A stretch of 64,000 nt of DNA from Cristatella mucedo (Eukaryota; Bryozoa; Phylactolaemata; Cristatellidae): positions 14,566,001 to 14,630,000 of the forward strand of contig WPIO01000002.1 of NCBI GenBank assembly GCA_009760855.2, written 5' to 3'. Below the pieces are notes generated by a model. The model was not told the DNA's origin. It did no database searches and saw nothing but the letters and a program-made list of their open reading frames with translations. Of the stretch, positions 1-12,611 are shown piece by piece. Numbering within the stretch: position 1 is the first letter of the stretch; every line of letters starts with the position of its first letter. Position numbers and translations under genes: made by a program.

Positions 1-80
1 CTGAAAGGGGTGAGCCATAGTCGGCAGCAGGAGAGTAGTTGTCGTTGCGTAAGAATTGTGGATGCGAGTTCTGCAGTCTA
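1..80 (-). repeat. Family A interspersed repeat, cut by the window edge
   Basis: GTCGGCAGCAGGAGAGTAGT and TGCGTAAGAATTGTGGA recur almost exactly at 50550-50600. Confidence 0.65.
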
Positions 81-3000
81 GGACCTGCAGAGCTAAAGCT
101 TCTGTCGCCAATTGTCTTTAAGCGGAGGAATGGAGCAGCTCATAGGATTCAATGCCAGAGAGAGCGAGTGCGTAATGACTGCAGACAATTTAGTGAATTT
201 ATAGCATATTTGTAAGTATTGTTACAAAACAATGACAAACATATCGTGAGTATGTCGCCTTGTTGCCAAAACATGACGATTTCGAGACGCAAGTGGCCGT
301 AACCATAGGCCTAGAATTTACGTAAGAGAGAATTGGGAAATCTCTGCCGACCATTCTCACTGAGAGACTGCAAATGCAACAGCTCACGGCATTGGCCAAC
401 GCCGTGTCGGTAGGAAGAGCGGCTGCCCGTGCACAGTGGCCGCCGCGGAATATTCTTTAATGTGCATTGTGCAATAATAGGACACCTTGCTCGACTGATC
501 GTGTCATGCTTGAGCATCAGTATCTGTAGCCCGCATATGAGCATAAAATCAAGAAAGAGCTGCCCTGACTTTGTCCTGCCCTGACCCGCCTTTCTTGGCC
601 GGACGAATGTTGCCTCTTGTTGCTGCAGCTTAACTCCTGCTAATTCCGGCATGGCATGCGTATTTACGAAGATACAAAAATGCGATACGTTCTGCTATTA
701 CAGTCGCTCCTGAACCATATCGAAGCCACAGTCACAGGCTGGTGACCGCAGTGTCAAGTGTCCATAGATATACTTGATACGGCGACCGATTGGCCAAGTA
801 TCTAGCGGCAATCATTTATTTCTGCATCCAGCACACTCTTAGATGAGCAGTAGAATTGCATGCAGCCTTGTTTGATGTGTTTCAATCATAAAAACTTCCT
901 ATCGCCGAAAGGGAGGAAAAGGGAGCAAAGTAATCCAGGGCGTAATCCCAGTAATCAGTCGGCACTGCTAGACTCGCCGCTACACTACGATTATCCGGAA
1001 TGGAGCCGGCCGGCGGGAACGGCAAGCGAAAGACAAAAATTGAATTTATTGATCTAAATGCGTCTGCACGCAGGAATTTCATTAACAGCGCAGGTCCATT
1101 AGGGAAACTACCCCCCATAAGGTGTCTTTCATCCCTAATGTTTCCCTATTATGCAGCTGTTCCCGTTAAAGATCGATTAAAGCGTGGTGAGCGAGCTGCT
1201 GAATGCGAATGCCTTAACTGCTGAAATTCATTTGCTGTGTTTTCATCTCATCTCTTTGCTGCTCATGCTTGTTTAGATATACATTTTCTTGTGATCAAGT
1301 TTGGGCAGTCTACAATGCACGGAAGACAAATTATGCGTCGCTGTCAGATTTCGGGCTGAAATCTTTTTCTGACTGCTATGCAGACACAGCTCTCACTCCT
1401 TCCAAGGAGGTGTTGGTACATAAGCAAGTGCTTGTAGTTGAAAGTAACAGAGAACTTTCTGTACAGATTGCAAGGAAAAGGAGAGTTGTTGTACTCAGCC
1501 TTAGATGCTGCATATGCCATGTGCATTATGCGATGTTCTATCTCTGATTAAGAGCCAGCGTCAAAGGCACAAATTGCAAAGAATTTCTCTCGCCATCAGA
1601 AATTCAGCAGCAGCAGGAGCAGAATTTGGAATACGTTGCATAATAGGAGCAACTCTGACCATGCACGCTTAATCTGCAGACGCGAGTTGGTATGCTTCGG
1701 TCAGACGTTCTGAATTCCATCAGCAGCTCTAAATCACAATTGACGTCAGCGATCTAGCGCTATCGCCGCGGTCGGCAGTGAGTTACTCCTACCTCTAGAA
1801 CTTGGCTGATCATTTGCTTCCACTTGGCTTTCCTGGCCAAATCCTGGCGTTGCCTCACGACGTCCCTGTCTTCGACAGGCTTGCCTACGGCAGCGTTCCT
1901 ATCAATTTAAAACAGTTTCCCGATGGTTCGTCGAAAACCCGCCTTCCGACGACGACGATGGGTTAGAGCCACTACTTGGGCAGCATCTCACGGTTCTTTC
2001 TGCGGAGCAGGTGCTGCTGCTTCTGTTTGTCAGTCCGCGAGCAGCAGCCCGCGAATGATTGCCGGTGCAAGGAGCTTGGATTCAGGTCATCAGAACTATT
2101 CCTGCCGTCTCTGCCGCAAAGCTACGGCTGCTGCTGCGAGTGGCACCAGCAATTCCATTTAGTGAAGACAAATAAGCGCTAATTGATTCCTGCCGTGCGC
2201 AGGTCTCTGGCGACACTGGCTGGCTAGCCGGCTACAATGACGGCATGGGACGGCGGTAGCCCCCCAGCGCATGGCGAACGTCAACAGCCGTTGCTTACGC
2301 GCTTGCTTTCGTATCCATGGATAGGCTGAGGTGAGCCCGTAGTCGTAGTAGGAGCGCCTACGCTGCTGCAGCTGCAGCAGCTGTAGCTGGAGCCTCGCTG
2401 CCTCGCTGCCCCGCTGCCTCCTCGCGGCTCTGCTGAGTCGTATCGAGCTGGCGGCAGTTGTTTGTGCAGCCGCTGCAGCAAAGACCAGAATCAAAGGCAC
2501 TGGCAGGCTTGGAGCGATCTAAAAGCACTGCGAGTTTATAAATCCCAGGAAAAGCAAACAAGCATGGCATTGTTCGAGCTCAGAGCATTAAGCAGTTTAA
2601 CGGCTCCACGTCCATAGCCGTCTGTTGTGGAGCAATAGTGGTGTTGGCCGATCACCAGCGACTTAATTGGCACGCCGTTCTCATATCCGAGTCAGTGCGA
2701 TAGGTCGCAAATGTTAACTGCGTCCATTCGACGGGTGCTAGTCTGGAATTGAGTCGCGAACGAAATCGCCCAGATTTATGCAGTATTGATAAGTGATCTT
2801 GGCGCTATTAAAAGAGCAACCGATGAGGAGTAATATTCTTCTCTGCTGGACCTTATTGGTAGCAACAGAGAGGTCACTTTACGACCGATTTTCACTGAGA
2901 CAGCGTTTTACAGCAATTTGTACACGAAAATGGACACCGAGCGCTTGACGCGGCGCTAAATTTAGCTCGTACAATTGCTACTAGTTCTAATAATTTGGTC

Positions 3001-3157
3001 ACTACGACCACCCTGTCAATGAATGCAATATGTATCTTCATACATTGGTGCTATATAAGCCGCCGACATGCTTGGGCTTTCATACAGATGTCAACTCTGT
3101 GCTACTTCGCTGCAGTTAGGACAGGATCGCCTATCAAGATACATGTCAGATAATAAA
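81..3157. other. No gene recognised
   Basis: Only short, unconvincing frames. A CTG/CAG-rich patch lies at 2350-2480. Confidence 0.6.
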
Positions 3158-3240
3158 AATATTAATAATAATACACTTGATAAAGCGCCCTCAGAGAACT
3201 CAATGTCTTCATAGGCACTTTACATTTGCTACAAAGGAAG
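3158..3240 (-). mobile_element. LINE tail-only copy
   Basis: AATAATAATA followed by CACTTGATAAAGCGCCCTCA and CATTTGCTACAAAGG is the reverse complement of the LINE A tail. Only about 80 bp remain. A TGTCTC array starts within 30 bp of its 5' end. Confidence 0.8.
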
Positions 3241-3269
3241 TTCAGAGGGAGCTCATTGCAAAGTGCAAG

Positions 3270-3589
3270 ATGTCTCTCTGTCTCTGTCTCTGTGTCTTTG
3301 TGTCTCTCTGTCACTCTGTCTCTGTGTCTCTGTGTCTCTGTGTCTCTGTGGCTCTGTGTCTCTGTGTCTCTGTGTCTCTGTGTCTCTGTGTCTCTGTGTC
3401 TCTGTGTCTCTGTGTCTCTGTCTCTGTGTCTCTGTGTCTCTGTGTCTCTGTGTCTCTGTGTCTCTCTGTCTCTCTGTCTCTCTGTCTCTCTGTCTCTCTG
3501 TCTCTCTGTCTCTCTGTCTCTCTGTCTCTCTGTCTCTCTTTCTCTGTCTCTCTCTTTCTTTGTCTCTGTCTCTGTCTTTCTCTCTGTGT

Positions 3590-3642
<53 letters not shown>

Positions 3643-3691
3643 GTGTTCTTTCTCTCTCTGCCTCTCTATCATTCTGTCTCTGGCTTTCTCT
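3270..3691. repeat. TGTCTC / TC simple-repeat array
   Basis: TGTCTC units change to TCTCTCTG, then to pure TC (3595-3640) and TTTCTC variants. All six frames stay open, giving false Ser/Leu/Cys or Arg/Glu proteins. Confidence 0.95.
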
Positions 3692-6307
3692 ATGTAATAA
3701 TTTAGCTGCGATAGGCATTCTATATCGAAGTCCTAATGAGTCAAAACGATTTGCAGTGCTTGTGAGTCGATCGTGTTTTCCAGATCACGTGACCGACTTC
3801 CTTCCACCTAGAAGTGAATAGTTGCGTGTATAGAATAGCTATTCCCTCTTCCTATTAGTCACTGTACACTACTAGTACAACTGCTCGACTAGTACAAGAC
3901 CTGTCTTGGACTGAAGTGTAAGGCTCTCTGCATGTCACTTTGCCTTTCAGTACTGTCTGCGGAGGTTGATGGTGTCTCTAAGATTAGCTATAATTTATTC
4001 AAAAGCCTTATTTTAGACACTTGTCTGAAATGCCAATATGATAATGTCATGCAACAATCGGCATGTTAAATATCAATTTTGCGATAGACTACTATTAGAG
4101 ACTAATCAGCAGTTTCATGGGGAAGTAGAGATTCCTATTGTGACCAATTCTGGGAACAATGTGCAGCATTTCCTTAATCTTTAAAAGGATCATTTATTAT
4201 AATGGAATTCGGCTGAACTTTGCGCTTACATCATGGCTATTTATGTGAGTAGGCTATCTTTGCAATTTCATCTAAAGTTCTCCAATCTGTGCTCACTTCA
4301 TATACAAAATCCATTAACGGAATTACTCCAAAATTCACAAGAATTATCTTCAGTAAGTTGTTAAGATATACAATATTTAGCATGAAATAAACCCTTTATA
4401 AAGGTTTAGATTTCTGTATAATTTAGAAAATTGTGGTATAATATTATTATGTAATATTTATATTTATATAATGTATTTATTGAGGTTTATCTACTTTTAG
4501 GAATTATTAATACATTAAGGACAGACCTGCCTAAGCAAAGATAATTCATGCGGCCGCAGTCTCAAGTGATTTCATATTGCACGATCTTGTGGTCATTAAA
4601 CAACGCTGCTATCGTCGTCTTCTTCAAAGTTCCTGTGCTGCTGGTTCTATGGCTCACGGGGGGGGGGTTAGTCTCAATTCACGGGTCGAAGTATTCCCGC
4701 CGAAAGAAGGGTTTAAACCCCTATAGATCTATCATTAATGCAGGGTACAAGTTCACTTTTGCTACGCTGGTTGTAACGAGCGAGCTGGTATAACTTATTT
4801 ACAATGTTGCGGATTCAACTCTCATTGCCCGTACAACACATCCAGAATTACATCATCGTGGAATTGTTTAGGGCTACAATACTTTATATACAGATGGTGG
4901 CTCATATTTATATCTTTACGCTTATTCTGAAGCGAAAGGTCTGGAAAAAAGGTAATTCATCTGTCCTCTAAATAGGATTTTTATCGCGGCTGCAGCCAAG
5001 CGATTTTAAGAACTAAGCACGTATACTTGTTGAAGCAGACCTGCTGCTTACACAACTGCTCAGGTACTGCTTGACCCATCTATAGTACAAGAATCGGGAA
5101 TAAGCTTGATTAATTTTATTTGTAATTCTATCTGTTGATACAGCGACTTCTTTCTAAAAGAAATAATAGGTTCGGTGAAAGCTAATCCCGATACACCCGC
5201 CAGGACGATAGCTGTCCAGAAACGTAACACTGAGTTATTACATCTATACACGATACGTAACCATTATGACCTCGTTGGAGTGTTATCTTGCAGTTTAGGT
5301 GGCTGCACTGCTCTTTATAACAAGAATGCTTTGTTCTCGCTGGCATGCTTAGAAAAGTATGCCATTCCACTGCTGAAGGAACTGCACCGCTTGGAGACCG
5401 TAGACATACCGACTGAGTCTCTCTAGAATCTTAACAAGATGAGCTGCAGAGTGCATTACGCGCTACGCTGTCAGCGTATGGCACGAGCTAATGGACCGCT
5501 GTAGCCCGATGCTATTAGATGCCTGACGGAACTGCATTAGAGACTTTTTTAAAGCATCAGGCAACGCGCTGTGCATACCCCATTGAGCTACGAGTACATT
5601 ACGTTGTTCAGAGTTTTTCCCTGTTGCCGAGAGACAGACGGTCAAAAGGTCAAACGAAAAAGGAAAGGCTGCACCCTTAGTTTCAAGCACGGATCAAACA
5701 GGCTGAGACCTGAGAGCTGCTGGTAGACTGCCAGAACTCTACATAACAGACCAAAGTGATAGATCGAAGGATTATGATAAGTGCATTTTATCATGTATTT
5801 TATGCATTTTATCATGAACGAGCTAAGCGAGCCTTCAGGTTCGGTGGTGGGGGGCTGGTGCCCAATGCGTGGTGTGGATTCTCTCCGGCATTGAGATTTT
5901 CACTTATTGAACGAGGCTCGAATGAATAACTGGACGCTCAATACGATTGCCTCTCTCACAAAGACGCAATGGAAACGAGAGCGCCACTGGATTGGTCCTG
6001 GTATTCGACATAGATTGTACTAAGTTAGGCATCATTAGCATAACTTTAATTCTCCTCAGCTCGCATCTCTGGGTGTTAGAAAGCGGCATTAGTTCTCCTT
6101 GATTGCAGATTACTGTTGCCAGACTGGAGAGCAATGCATACAACTGCAACGTTGCTATTACTTACAATCAAATAACGTTTTGTTCAACGCTCGTTCAAAT
6201 GAACGAGGGTTTTTCGCAGCCAGCTTCGTGCTTTAGAGCGTTCCCTTCTAGACGTTTCGTCTGGGAGCTCTCTTCTGGGAGCTCTGCGCGAGCTTCCCGC
6301 GTAAGAC
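3692..6307. other. No gene recognised
   Basis: AT-rich around 4370-4480. A G9 run lies near 4660. Nothing else is supported. Confidence 0.6.
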
Positions 6308-7471
6308 ATGGGTAGAGTGTCTCTTCTTGTTTTGCTCGATCTTTCGGCAGCTTTTGATACCATCGATCACAAAGTACTTCTAGAGCGCCTCTCATCTCGC
6401 CTGGGCATCACTGGCACTGCTCTGCAGTGGTTCAGGTCCTATCTCAGTGGGAGACTCCAGAGTGTTGATGTGAATGGACAAAGATCATCTGAAGTACCTC
6501 TAAAATATGGAGTACCTCAGGGCTCTGTGCTAGGTCCGGTCCTTTTCACCGTCTATACTCTCCCTCTCGCTGATGTGATTGCCAAGCACAATCTAGGCTT
6601 TCACTTCTATGCGGATGACACTCAGTTGTACCTTTGCTTTGATCCCTCCCAGCCTTCGAGCACCTCAAATTCTCTCAACTCACTTGCTGCATGCATTGAT
6701 GACATCCGATCATGGATGGCAGCAAATTTTCTAAAACTAAACGATGATAAAACTAACTTACTAGTTATGGGCAAACCTAGTGTTATTCAGAAATTGGAAA
6801 GGCTGACTTTCAAAATTGGCTCTGCCAGCATATCTCCAGTTGCATCAGCTCGAAATCTAGGTGTCATATTCCAAAGCGACCTCTCGTTAGACGACCACAT
6901 CAGCTCCACAGTCAAATCAGCCTATTTTCAGCTTCATAACATTGCTAAAATTAGGGCTTGTTTAGATAAGGATACCACGTCCAAGTTGGTCCATGCATTC
7001 GTGACATCTCGTCTCGACTTCTGCAACTCACTGCTTACTGGCCTACCAGCATGTGCGATCAGGCGATTGCAGCTGGTGCAAAACTCTGCAGCTAGGCTTG
7101 TCTGCCGTGAGCGTCGCAGTTGCCACATTACTCCACTTCTCGCCGACCTGCACTGGTTACCAGTCAAGCAACGGATTGACTTCAAGGTTTTGTCGCTCAC
7201 TTTTAGGTCTCTTCATTCTATGGCTCCAGCCTATCTTTCAGAGATACTACCCCATCAGGCAAAGCATCGTACCACTCGCTTTTCGGAATCCAACAGTCTA
7301 GAAATACCTCGTACAAACCTTAAATCCTTTGGAGACCGTGCATTTAGCTCGTATGCTCCCACAGCCTGGAACTCCCTCCCGACCTGCATCAGAACATCCC
7401 CTGACCTGACCACATTTAAAAGAAACTTAAAAACATTCCTATTTAGGACAGCATTTAGTGGGTCCTTGTGA
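6308..7471 (+). CDS. 5'-truncated reverse transcriptase of a CR1/L2-like LINE, uninterrupted
   Basis: This 387-codon frame has the RT core in order: LLDLSAAFDTIDHKVLL (first catalytic Asp region), GVPQGSVLGPVLFT, the YADD catalytic box at about residue 102, and LNDDKTNLLVMG. After these comes the long C-terminal region ending in AWNSLPTCIRTSPDLTTFKR, usual for CR1/L2/Rex-type elements. The endonuclease and N-terminal RT parts are missing, so the listed ATG is only the first Met after the truncation and not a true start. The product would copy LINE RNA at a nicked target. It is the only LINE copy here without an internal stop, so it is probably the youngest. Confidence 0.9.
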   Translation: MGRVSLLVLLDLSAAFDTIDHKVLLERLSSRLGITGTALQWFRSYLSGRLQSVDVNGQRSSEVPLKYGVPQGSVLGPVLFTVYTLPLADVIAKHNLGFHFYADDTQLYLCFDPSQPSSTSNSLNSLAACIDDIRSWMAANFLKLNDDKTNLLVMGKPSVIQKLERLTFKIGSASISPVASARNLGVIFQSDLSLDDHISSTVKSAYFQLHNIAKIRACLDKDTTSKLVHAFVTSRLDFCNSLLTGLPACAIRRLQLVQNSAARLVCRERRSCHITPLLADLHWLPVKQRIDFKVLSLTFRSLHSMAPAYLSEILPHQAKHRTTRFSESNSLEIPRTNLKSFGDRAFSSYAPTAWNSLPTCIRTSPDLTTFKRNLKTFLFRTAFSGSL

Positions 7472-7706
7472 TTCGTCCTCGATGTGCTTATGCGTGCTGA
7501 CACTGTTCATGCTGCCACTAACCACATTTGCATGCTGACCCAATGCATGTAACCCCTAACCATGTTATTCATTTTGTTTGTTTTTCAAGCATGATTTTAC
7601 TTACTATTCTATTGCGTATCACTTTGCAGCAAATGTAAAGCGCCTAGAAAGAGATTAAGTTCTCTGAGGGCGCTTTATCAAGTGCAATATTATTGTTATT
7701 ATTATT
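6308..7706 (+). mobile_element. LINE copy A with complete 3' end
   Basis: After the RT stop comes a 3' UTR with TGCATGCTGACC-type motifs, then the family's hallmark tail: GCAAATGTAAAGCGCCTAGA, AGAGATTAAGTTCTCTGAGG, GCGCTTTATCAAG and a short ATT repeat. All other copies in the window are anchored on this tail. The 5' truncation is near 6308. Confidence 0.88.
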
Positions 7707-10295
7707 AAGACTATTCGTGGGGTTTGTCTTTCAATTGCCGCATTTCCAGCGATTACTGCCCTAGCTACTAATGGGCATTTTGGATTTTGACGAAAGACTG
7801 ACTCTTAAATCAAATCGAGCTTGCGCAAGAAACTGAATAAACCTACGGGCTTCAGTCACCCAAGTCACTTCTACTCACTGGAACTCGGCCTGCACGAAAT
7901 CTCATCAATGACTCAGGACTCATCAATGTCAAGGTCACCACTTAGCTCAGGTGCCACATCTACGGCGGCGACATCCCTTTCGTAGGATTTTCCATTCGAT
8001 TGAATTATCGCACCCTTCTTTGCTGCTTCAATAGAGCTCGCATTTCTTTATTGAACGAAAAGTCACAGCTTCAAAGATTTAGGCTCGAAAACGTCTTCAT
8101 TGCATATGCCCGACGGAGTAATCTCGCGTAAACTGCATCGCAGCTTAACTGGATGATACATGCTAGCTTCACTGCATCCTTCTGAGTGATACGAGCACAA
8201 CTCCGCTGCCGCCAAATAGATAAATATAAAAGGCTGTGCACAAATGTTCCCGAAGGGTGCGAAGCCAGCAGCACTACTTGGAGTGTCAAGGCCGTACGCG
8301 CTTCGGCTATATTGTACTTCGGCCCACAGGCTTCGTGCGGGTGCGTAGTCAGTTCCCCAAATCGACCCGTGGCCCGGGCCCACCTGGGCGGCTCAGGACG
8401 TAGACCTACCGTTGGCAATTTGCCAACGGTAGGCCTACGTCTGACATTGGCAAATTTATGACATTAATGACATTGTCTGACATTGGCAAGTTTAGGGGCC
8501 CTAGGCAAATTTGCAGCCCAGGCCCGACCCAGCCTGACCATGGGCGTGGCTACGCGCCGGGCTTCGAGCCCCGCCGCCACGAAGCGCTGAGAGAGCTTCC
8601 ATACCGCTATGCCCGCTGCCCATGCCGGCAGTCAAATAGCAGAACCGGCTATTCCAATGATCTCAGGTTCATTAGCAGCACATTTTTTTTTTTATAAATG
8701 CACGGTCTGCATAGCTACGCCTAAACGGCTCTCTAGGAGGTAAACTGGATAGTTCGTCGCAAGACCATTCGTCCCAGGACAATTCGGCCGGCTAACGAAA
8801 AGCGCACACCAATTGATTACTTGCGCGGATGCAGCCACAACAATAATTTAATGTCTTAGCAGCACATTGTAAAAGGACCCGAACTGTCCGCGCTTAATTT
8901 TCTTGAGACGAATTCGTCTCAGGACAATACCTAGGTCGACATACTAGGCGGACATCTGAACACCGATTGCTGCGTCGGTTCATTCATCGCAGCGAGTCCA
9001 ATATTTTCCGTGTGAGCGGGCAGCCCAATGTCATTAGTGTGTGAAGTGGGCCGCAAACGAAATATTTGCGTGCTTCTACTCACTCCTAGCTTTAGAGTAG
9101 CTTTCGATAATAAAGATTGGGATTGTCTCAGGGATTCTTTGTTAATTTTGTGTCCAAAAACCTTGCGCTATGGAGCCACGACGGAAAAACGTCGTGGACT
9201 CGCGTAGGAGGGTATCGACCTGCAAGCACCTGCAGTGGGAGCACAGGCCAGGCCGGCTCATTCAGGCCGGAAATAATCCAACTCAATAGCCCACGCGCTT
9301 AGCTACGTTTAGACACGCTTAGTGCAGCACACAGTCCTGCTTGTTATCGTGCGCGTACACGACATCCGGTGGCTGTATCGATAGAATCGCCAATGCGAAC
9401 ACGTCTCGCTCTGACATTGTATGCTTTTGTTCGCCAACTTCAGGAAGACTGAAACGCAGCACTGAAGAATGACAGGACCATTCAGAGCCACGGATTGCGT
9501 TCAGAAATGGGCCTTGGCTGCACCTGAGAGAACACTGGCGATTTGCACAGGTCTCTCAAGTGTAGGGTCCCGCTAAGGTCAAGGTCCCGCCGAGGAGCAT
9601 GCGGCGCGCACGCTAGCAACGTCCTGCTCGCTAAGCTAGCGACGTCCTGCCCGCTAAAATTGGCCTTGCAATTTCATTCGATGCAGCCTGTAATTCTATA
9701 GTATAGGCGCAATGTATTTAGCGTTGCTGCGAAATTCTAACTAACTCGGATGCTGCAGATAACTCAAAAGCTAGCCAGCAGCGGATCTTCAAGTTCGCGG
9801 AAGTTCAAGTTGCTGCACAAGTGAATCGCTGTCCAACAGCCGCCACATTAATCTATTCAAAAACTCACCCGAGCACAGTAAGACAGAACATTACAGCCGA
9901 AACAATGCAATTTTGTATTTAACAAATACTGCTTTGTATGATTCATTTTTACTTGCAGCTGTTTGCTTAGCATTCAAATGCAGAGGTATCAAAGCATATG
10001 TCAAATTATTTTATGATATGCACTTCCTGAAAATAATATTGCGGTGTCGCACATGCTCGCATAAAATGAGTTTGTACTTTTGGGTTGCGTTTGTAAATAA
10101 TGCATTTCAATAATCACATTAGAATCTTAAAATGTTTAATAAATCTAATTTTTATTTAAGATTTTGCGGTTTTCAAGCGTAGTTGTTCTTACGCACTGTA
10201 AGGTTTACCTTTTTGGTAAACACTCGGGTACTAATTTGACTTGCTGTGGGTCAGAAACTAATATGGTATCACTGATTTATTAATTTTAGTGCTGC
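7707..10295. other. No gene recognised; small hairpins and a possible SINE head
   Basis: Besides the inverted repeat at 8398, there is a CCACGACG..CGTCGTGG stem at 9176-9197. Minus-strand tRNA-like sequence near 8540-8640 (GGCGGGGCTCGAAGCCCGG) is too weak to call. Confidence 0.5.
8398..8440. repeat. Near-perfect 21-bp inverted repeat with 1-nt centre
   Basis: The arms at 8398-8418 and 8420-8440 match at 20 of 21 positions (the mismatch is a G-U wobble in RNA), centred on CCGTTGGCAATTTGCCAACGG. Fragments CTGACATTGGCAA recur at 8441-8490. Confidence 0.85.
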
Positions 10296-10384
10296 AGTCT
10301 ATTCCCTTTGCAGCAAATGTAAAGCGCCTAGAAAGAGACTGAGTTCTCTGAGGGCGCTTTATAAAGTGCATTATTATTATTATT
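10296..10384 (+). mobile_element. LINE tail-only copy
   Basis: CCCTTTGCAGCAAATGTAAA, then AGAGACTGAGTTCTCTGAGG and an ATT run: the LINE A tail with nothing upstream. Confidence 0.85.
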
Positions 10385-10824
10385 TGTAACTGCTGTTGCC
10401 AAGACGACCGTTAATAAATTTCTCGGATCTAGGGCAGTTACTGAATCTAAGAGATATCACCGATGACTTCTTGCCCATATTGACAACTTAATTCGCATTA
10501 TTTTACGCTTCTCGATGTTTCAGTATATTATTTGGTTGATTCTGCTTATTTGTCTAGTCACCAGTTGCTTGGAGCCTCTCGTGGGTTAAACTCTCGCGAT
10601 AGCACGACATATGCTTTCTTTCTAGTGCTTCGGTATCCCTTTGTATGGTTCAGCTCTTTAGCTAGAGCCAACTGAATTTTCAGCTACATTTACTTATAGT
10701 TTATTAGGTCAATCTAGGAGTTACAACGGATAGTTGCTCATCGCACAACAGGACGCTTTACTTCCGCCCAGTAAACACTCTCATACTTCCGGTGCACGAT
10801 CTGTAGCTTCTCAACTTTTGACGA

Positions 10825-10827
<3 letters not shown>

Positions 10828-10888
<61 letters not shown>
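10828..10888. repeat. (GA)n microsatellite, 61 bp
   Basis: An uninterrupted GA run. Confidence 0.97.
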
Positions 10889-10889
<1 letters not shown>

Positions 10890-11090
10890 ATTTGATTCTT
10901 GAATGGGATCTCTTCCTCACTGCGCCTTTTGTGGTCCTCTGGGCTTATTGTTTACCGGCAACACTCATACTCAGTAGTTTAAATAGACTAGCAATTTCTT
11001 TGACACTTGTATACGCAACTTTTTCTTTTTAACTATTGCTCTGAGCTCTTCGCGAACTAACACGACCTACATGAGAACTAAAAACTCACC

Positions 11091-11343
11091 TATTTATCGC
11101 AGCATTTAGTGGGTCCTTGTGATTTGACCTTTATGGGCTTATGCATGCTGACACTATAGATGATGCCACTAACCATACTTGCATGCTGACCCTGTGCAAG
11201 TCACCCCTAACTATGTTACTCTTGTTATTTATTGAGCATGCTACCATTAGCCATTAGATCGCGTTTTCTTTGCACCAAATGTAAAGTGCCTAGAAAGAAG
11301 TTGAGCTCTCTGAGGGCACTTTATCAAGTGTTTTATTATTATA
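11091..11343 (+). mobile_element. LINE 3' fragment
   Basis: It begins in the last RT codons (CATTTAGTGGGTCCTTGTGA) and runs through the 3' UTR to the tail AAAGTGCCTAGAAAGAAG and TTATTATTAT. It has scattered substitutions against copy A. Confidence 0.82.
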
Positions 11344-12356
11344 TCATTAATATTGATTAATCTAGTCTGTACAGAAATTAAAATTTTTGAACCATCATGA
11401 TAGGCATCGGCAATCAGTAATTAAAAGATCTTTTTTCCAAAATGTGATGCCCAATTTATCAGAAGATAAGATTATATGTGGTAGAGACATTTTTGGAATC
11501 TAGAAAAATAAGGACGAGGAATATTGTATTCGCAGTTTACCTTTGTATCCCGTTAGTTATTTATGCCATCACCCTTACGGCTGAATACGTTAAAAATTTC
11601 GCCGGAAGCTGAAGCAGTGACACACTGTTGGTGTAACATATCTTACCCTATTGTTCTACTTTATACCATTTGGTCGTCATGACGACTGATTAGGTCTTGA
11701 TTGTTTATACCTAGTTATGTGGCAAGAATATTTAGTGACCCGTTTATTTAGCTTTTTAAGCTCCTAATCTCAGGAAACCATGCGAACTTTAACTACGGTA
11801 ACAATCCGATTTGCTTGTTCTTTTTTTGTATCATTTCCTTCTTCAGCTTCAACTCAGCCAACATCACATAAGCGGCCATCTGCCCATCGTAAGATGCCGA
11901 ATAAACTGAGTGTTTGTAATCTTGATAGGAGGACTACGAAAAGACTAGGTATTTGTCGAAATTCCTGAAGTGCTTCTCTGTGAAATATTTTGTTTAGTGC
12001 CTATAATTTTATCTTCATGAACTTTGTAACTTGTATAGGCAGCTTGAAAGGCTTTAAAACGCATTCAAACGCTTGCTTATTTTCGCAGTGTCCGCGCTAG
12101 GTTATTCCAAACAAGATTCCCGTCGATGAATAATGACTCAGAATCATGCGATCGAGGTAATAGGCAAGTCTCCACGTTGCTTTGCTCGAGCATCCAACTA
12201 CAGTGCTTCTAGTTTAAAGCTGATCCTAAAAACCGAATTTATATCGTTTGATGTCTGATGGTGTGGATGATGAGAAACAGACGTACTGTAATGGATTTGA
12301 CACATAAACAAGTACTTGTGCTCAACTTGGGGACGTTCTTGGCTTGGTTCTCTATC
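11344..12356. other. No gene recognised
   Basis: AT-rich unique-looking sequence. Confidence 0.6.
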
Positions 12357-12554
12357 TTCCTCTCTCCCCCTCTCTCCCCCTCTCTCTTCTTCTCTCTTCT
12401 TCTCTCTCACTCTCTCTCACTCTCTTTCACTCTCTCTCACTCTCTCTCTCTCTCTCTTTCTCTCACTCTCTCTCTCTCTCACTCACTCTCACTCTCTCTC
12501 TCTCTCTCTCACTCTCTCTCTCTCTCTTTCACTCACTCTCTCTCACTCTCTCTC

Positions 12555-12592
<38 letters not shown>

Positions 12593-12608
12593 TCTCTCAC
12601 TCACTTTC
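12357..12608. repeat. CT-rich microsatellite with CACT interruptions
   Basis: TCTC repeats broken by regular CTCACT steps. It abuts the truncated 5' end of the LINE copy at 12612. Confidence 0.95.
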
Positions 12609-12611
12609 TAG

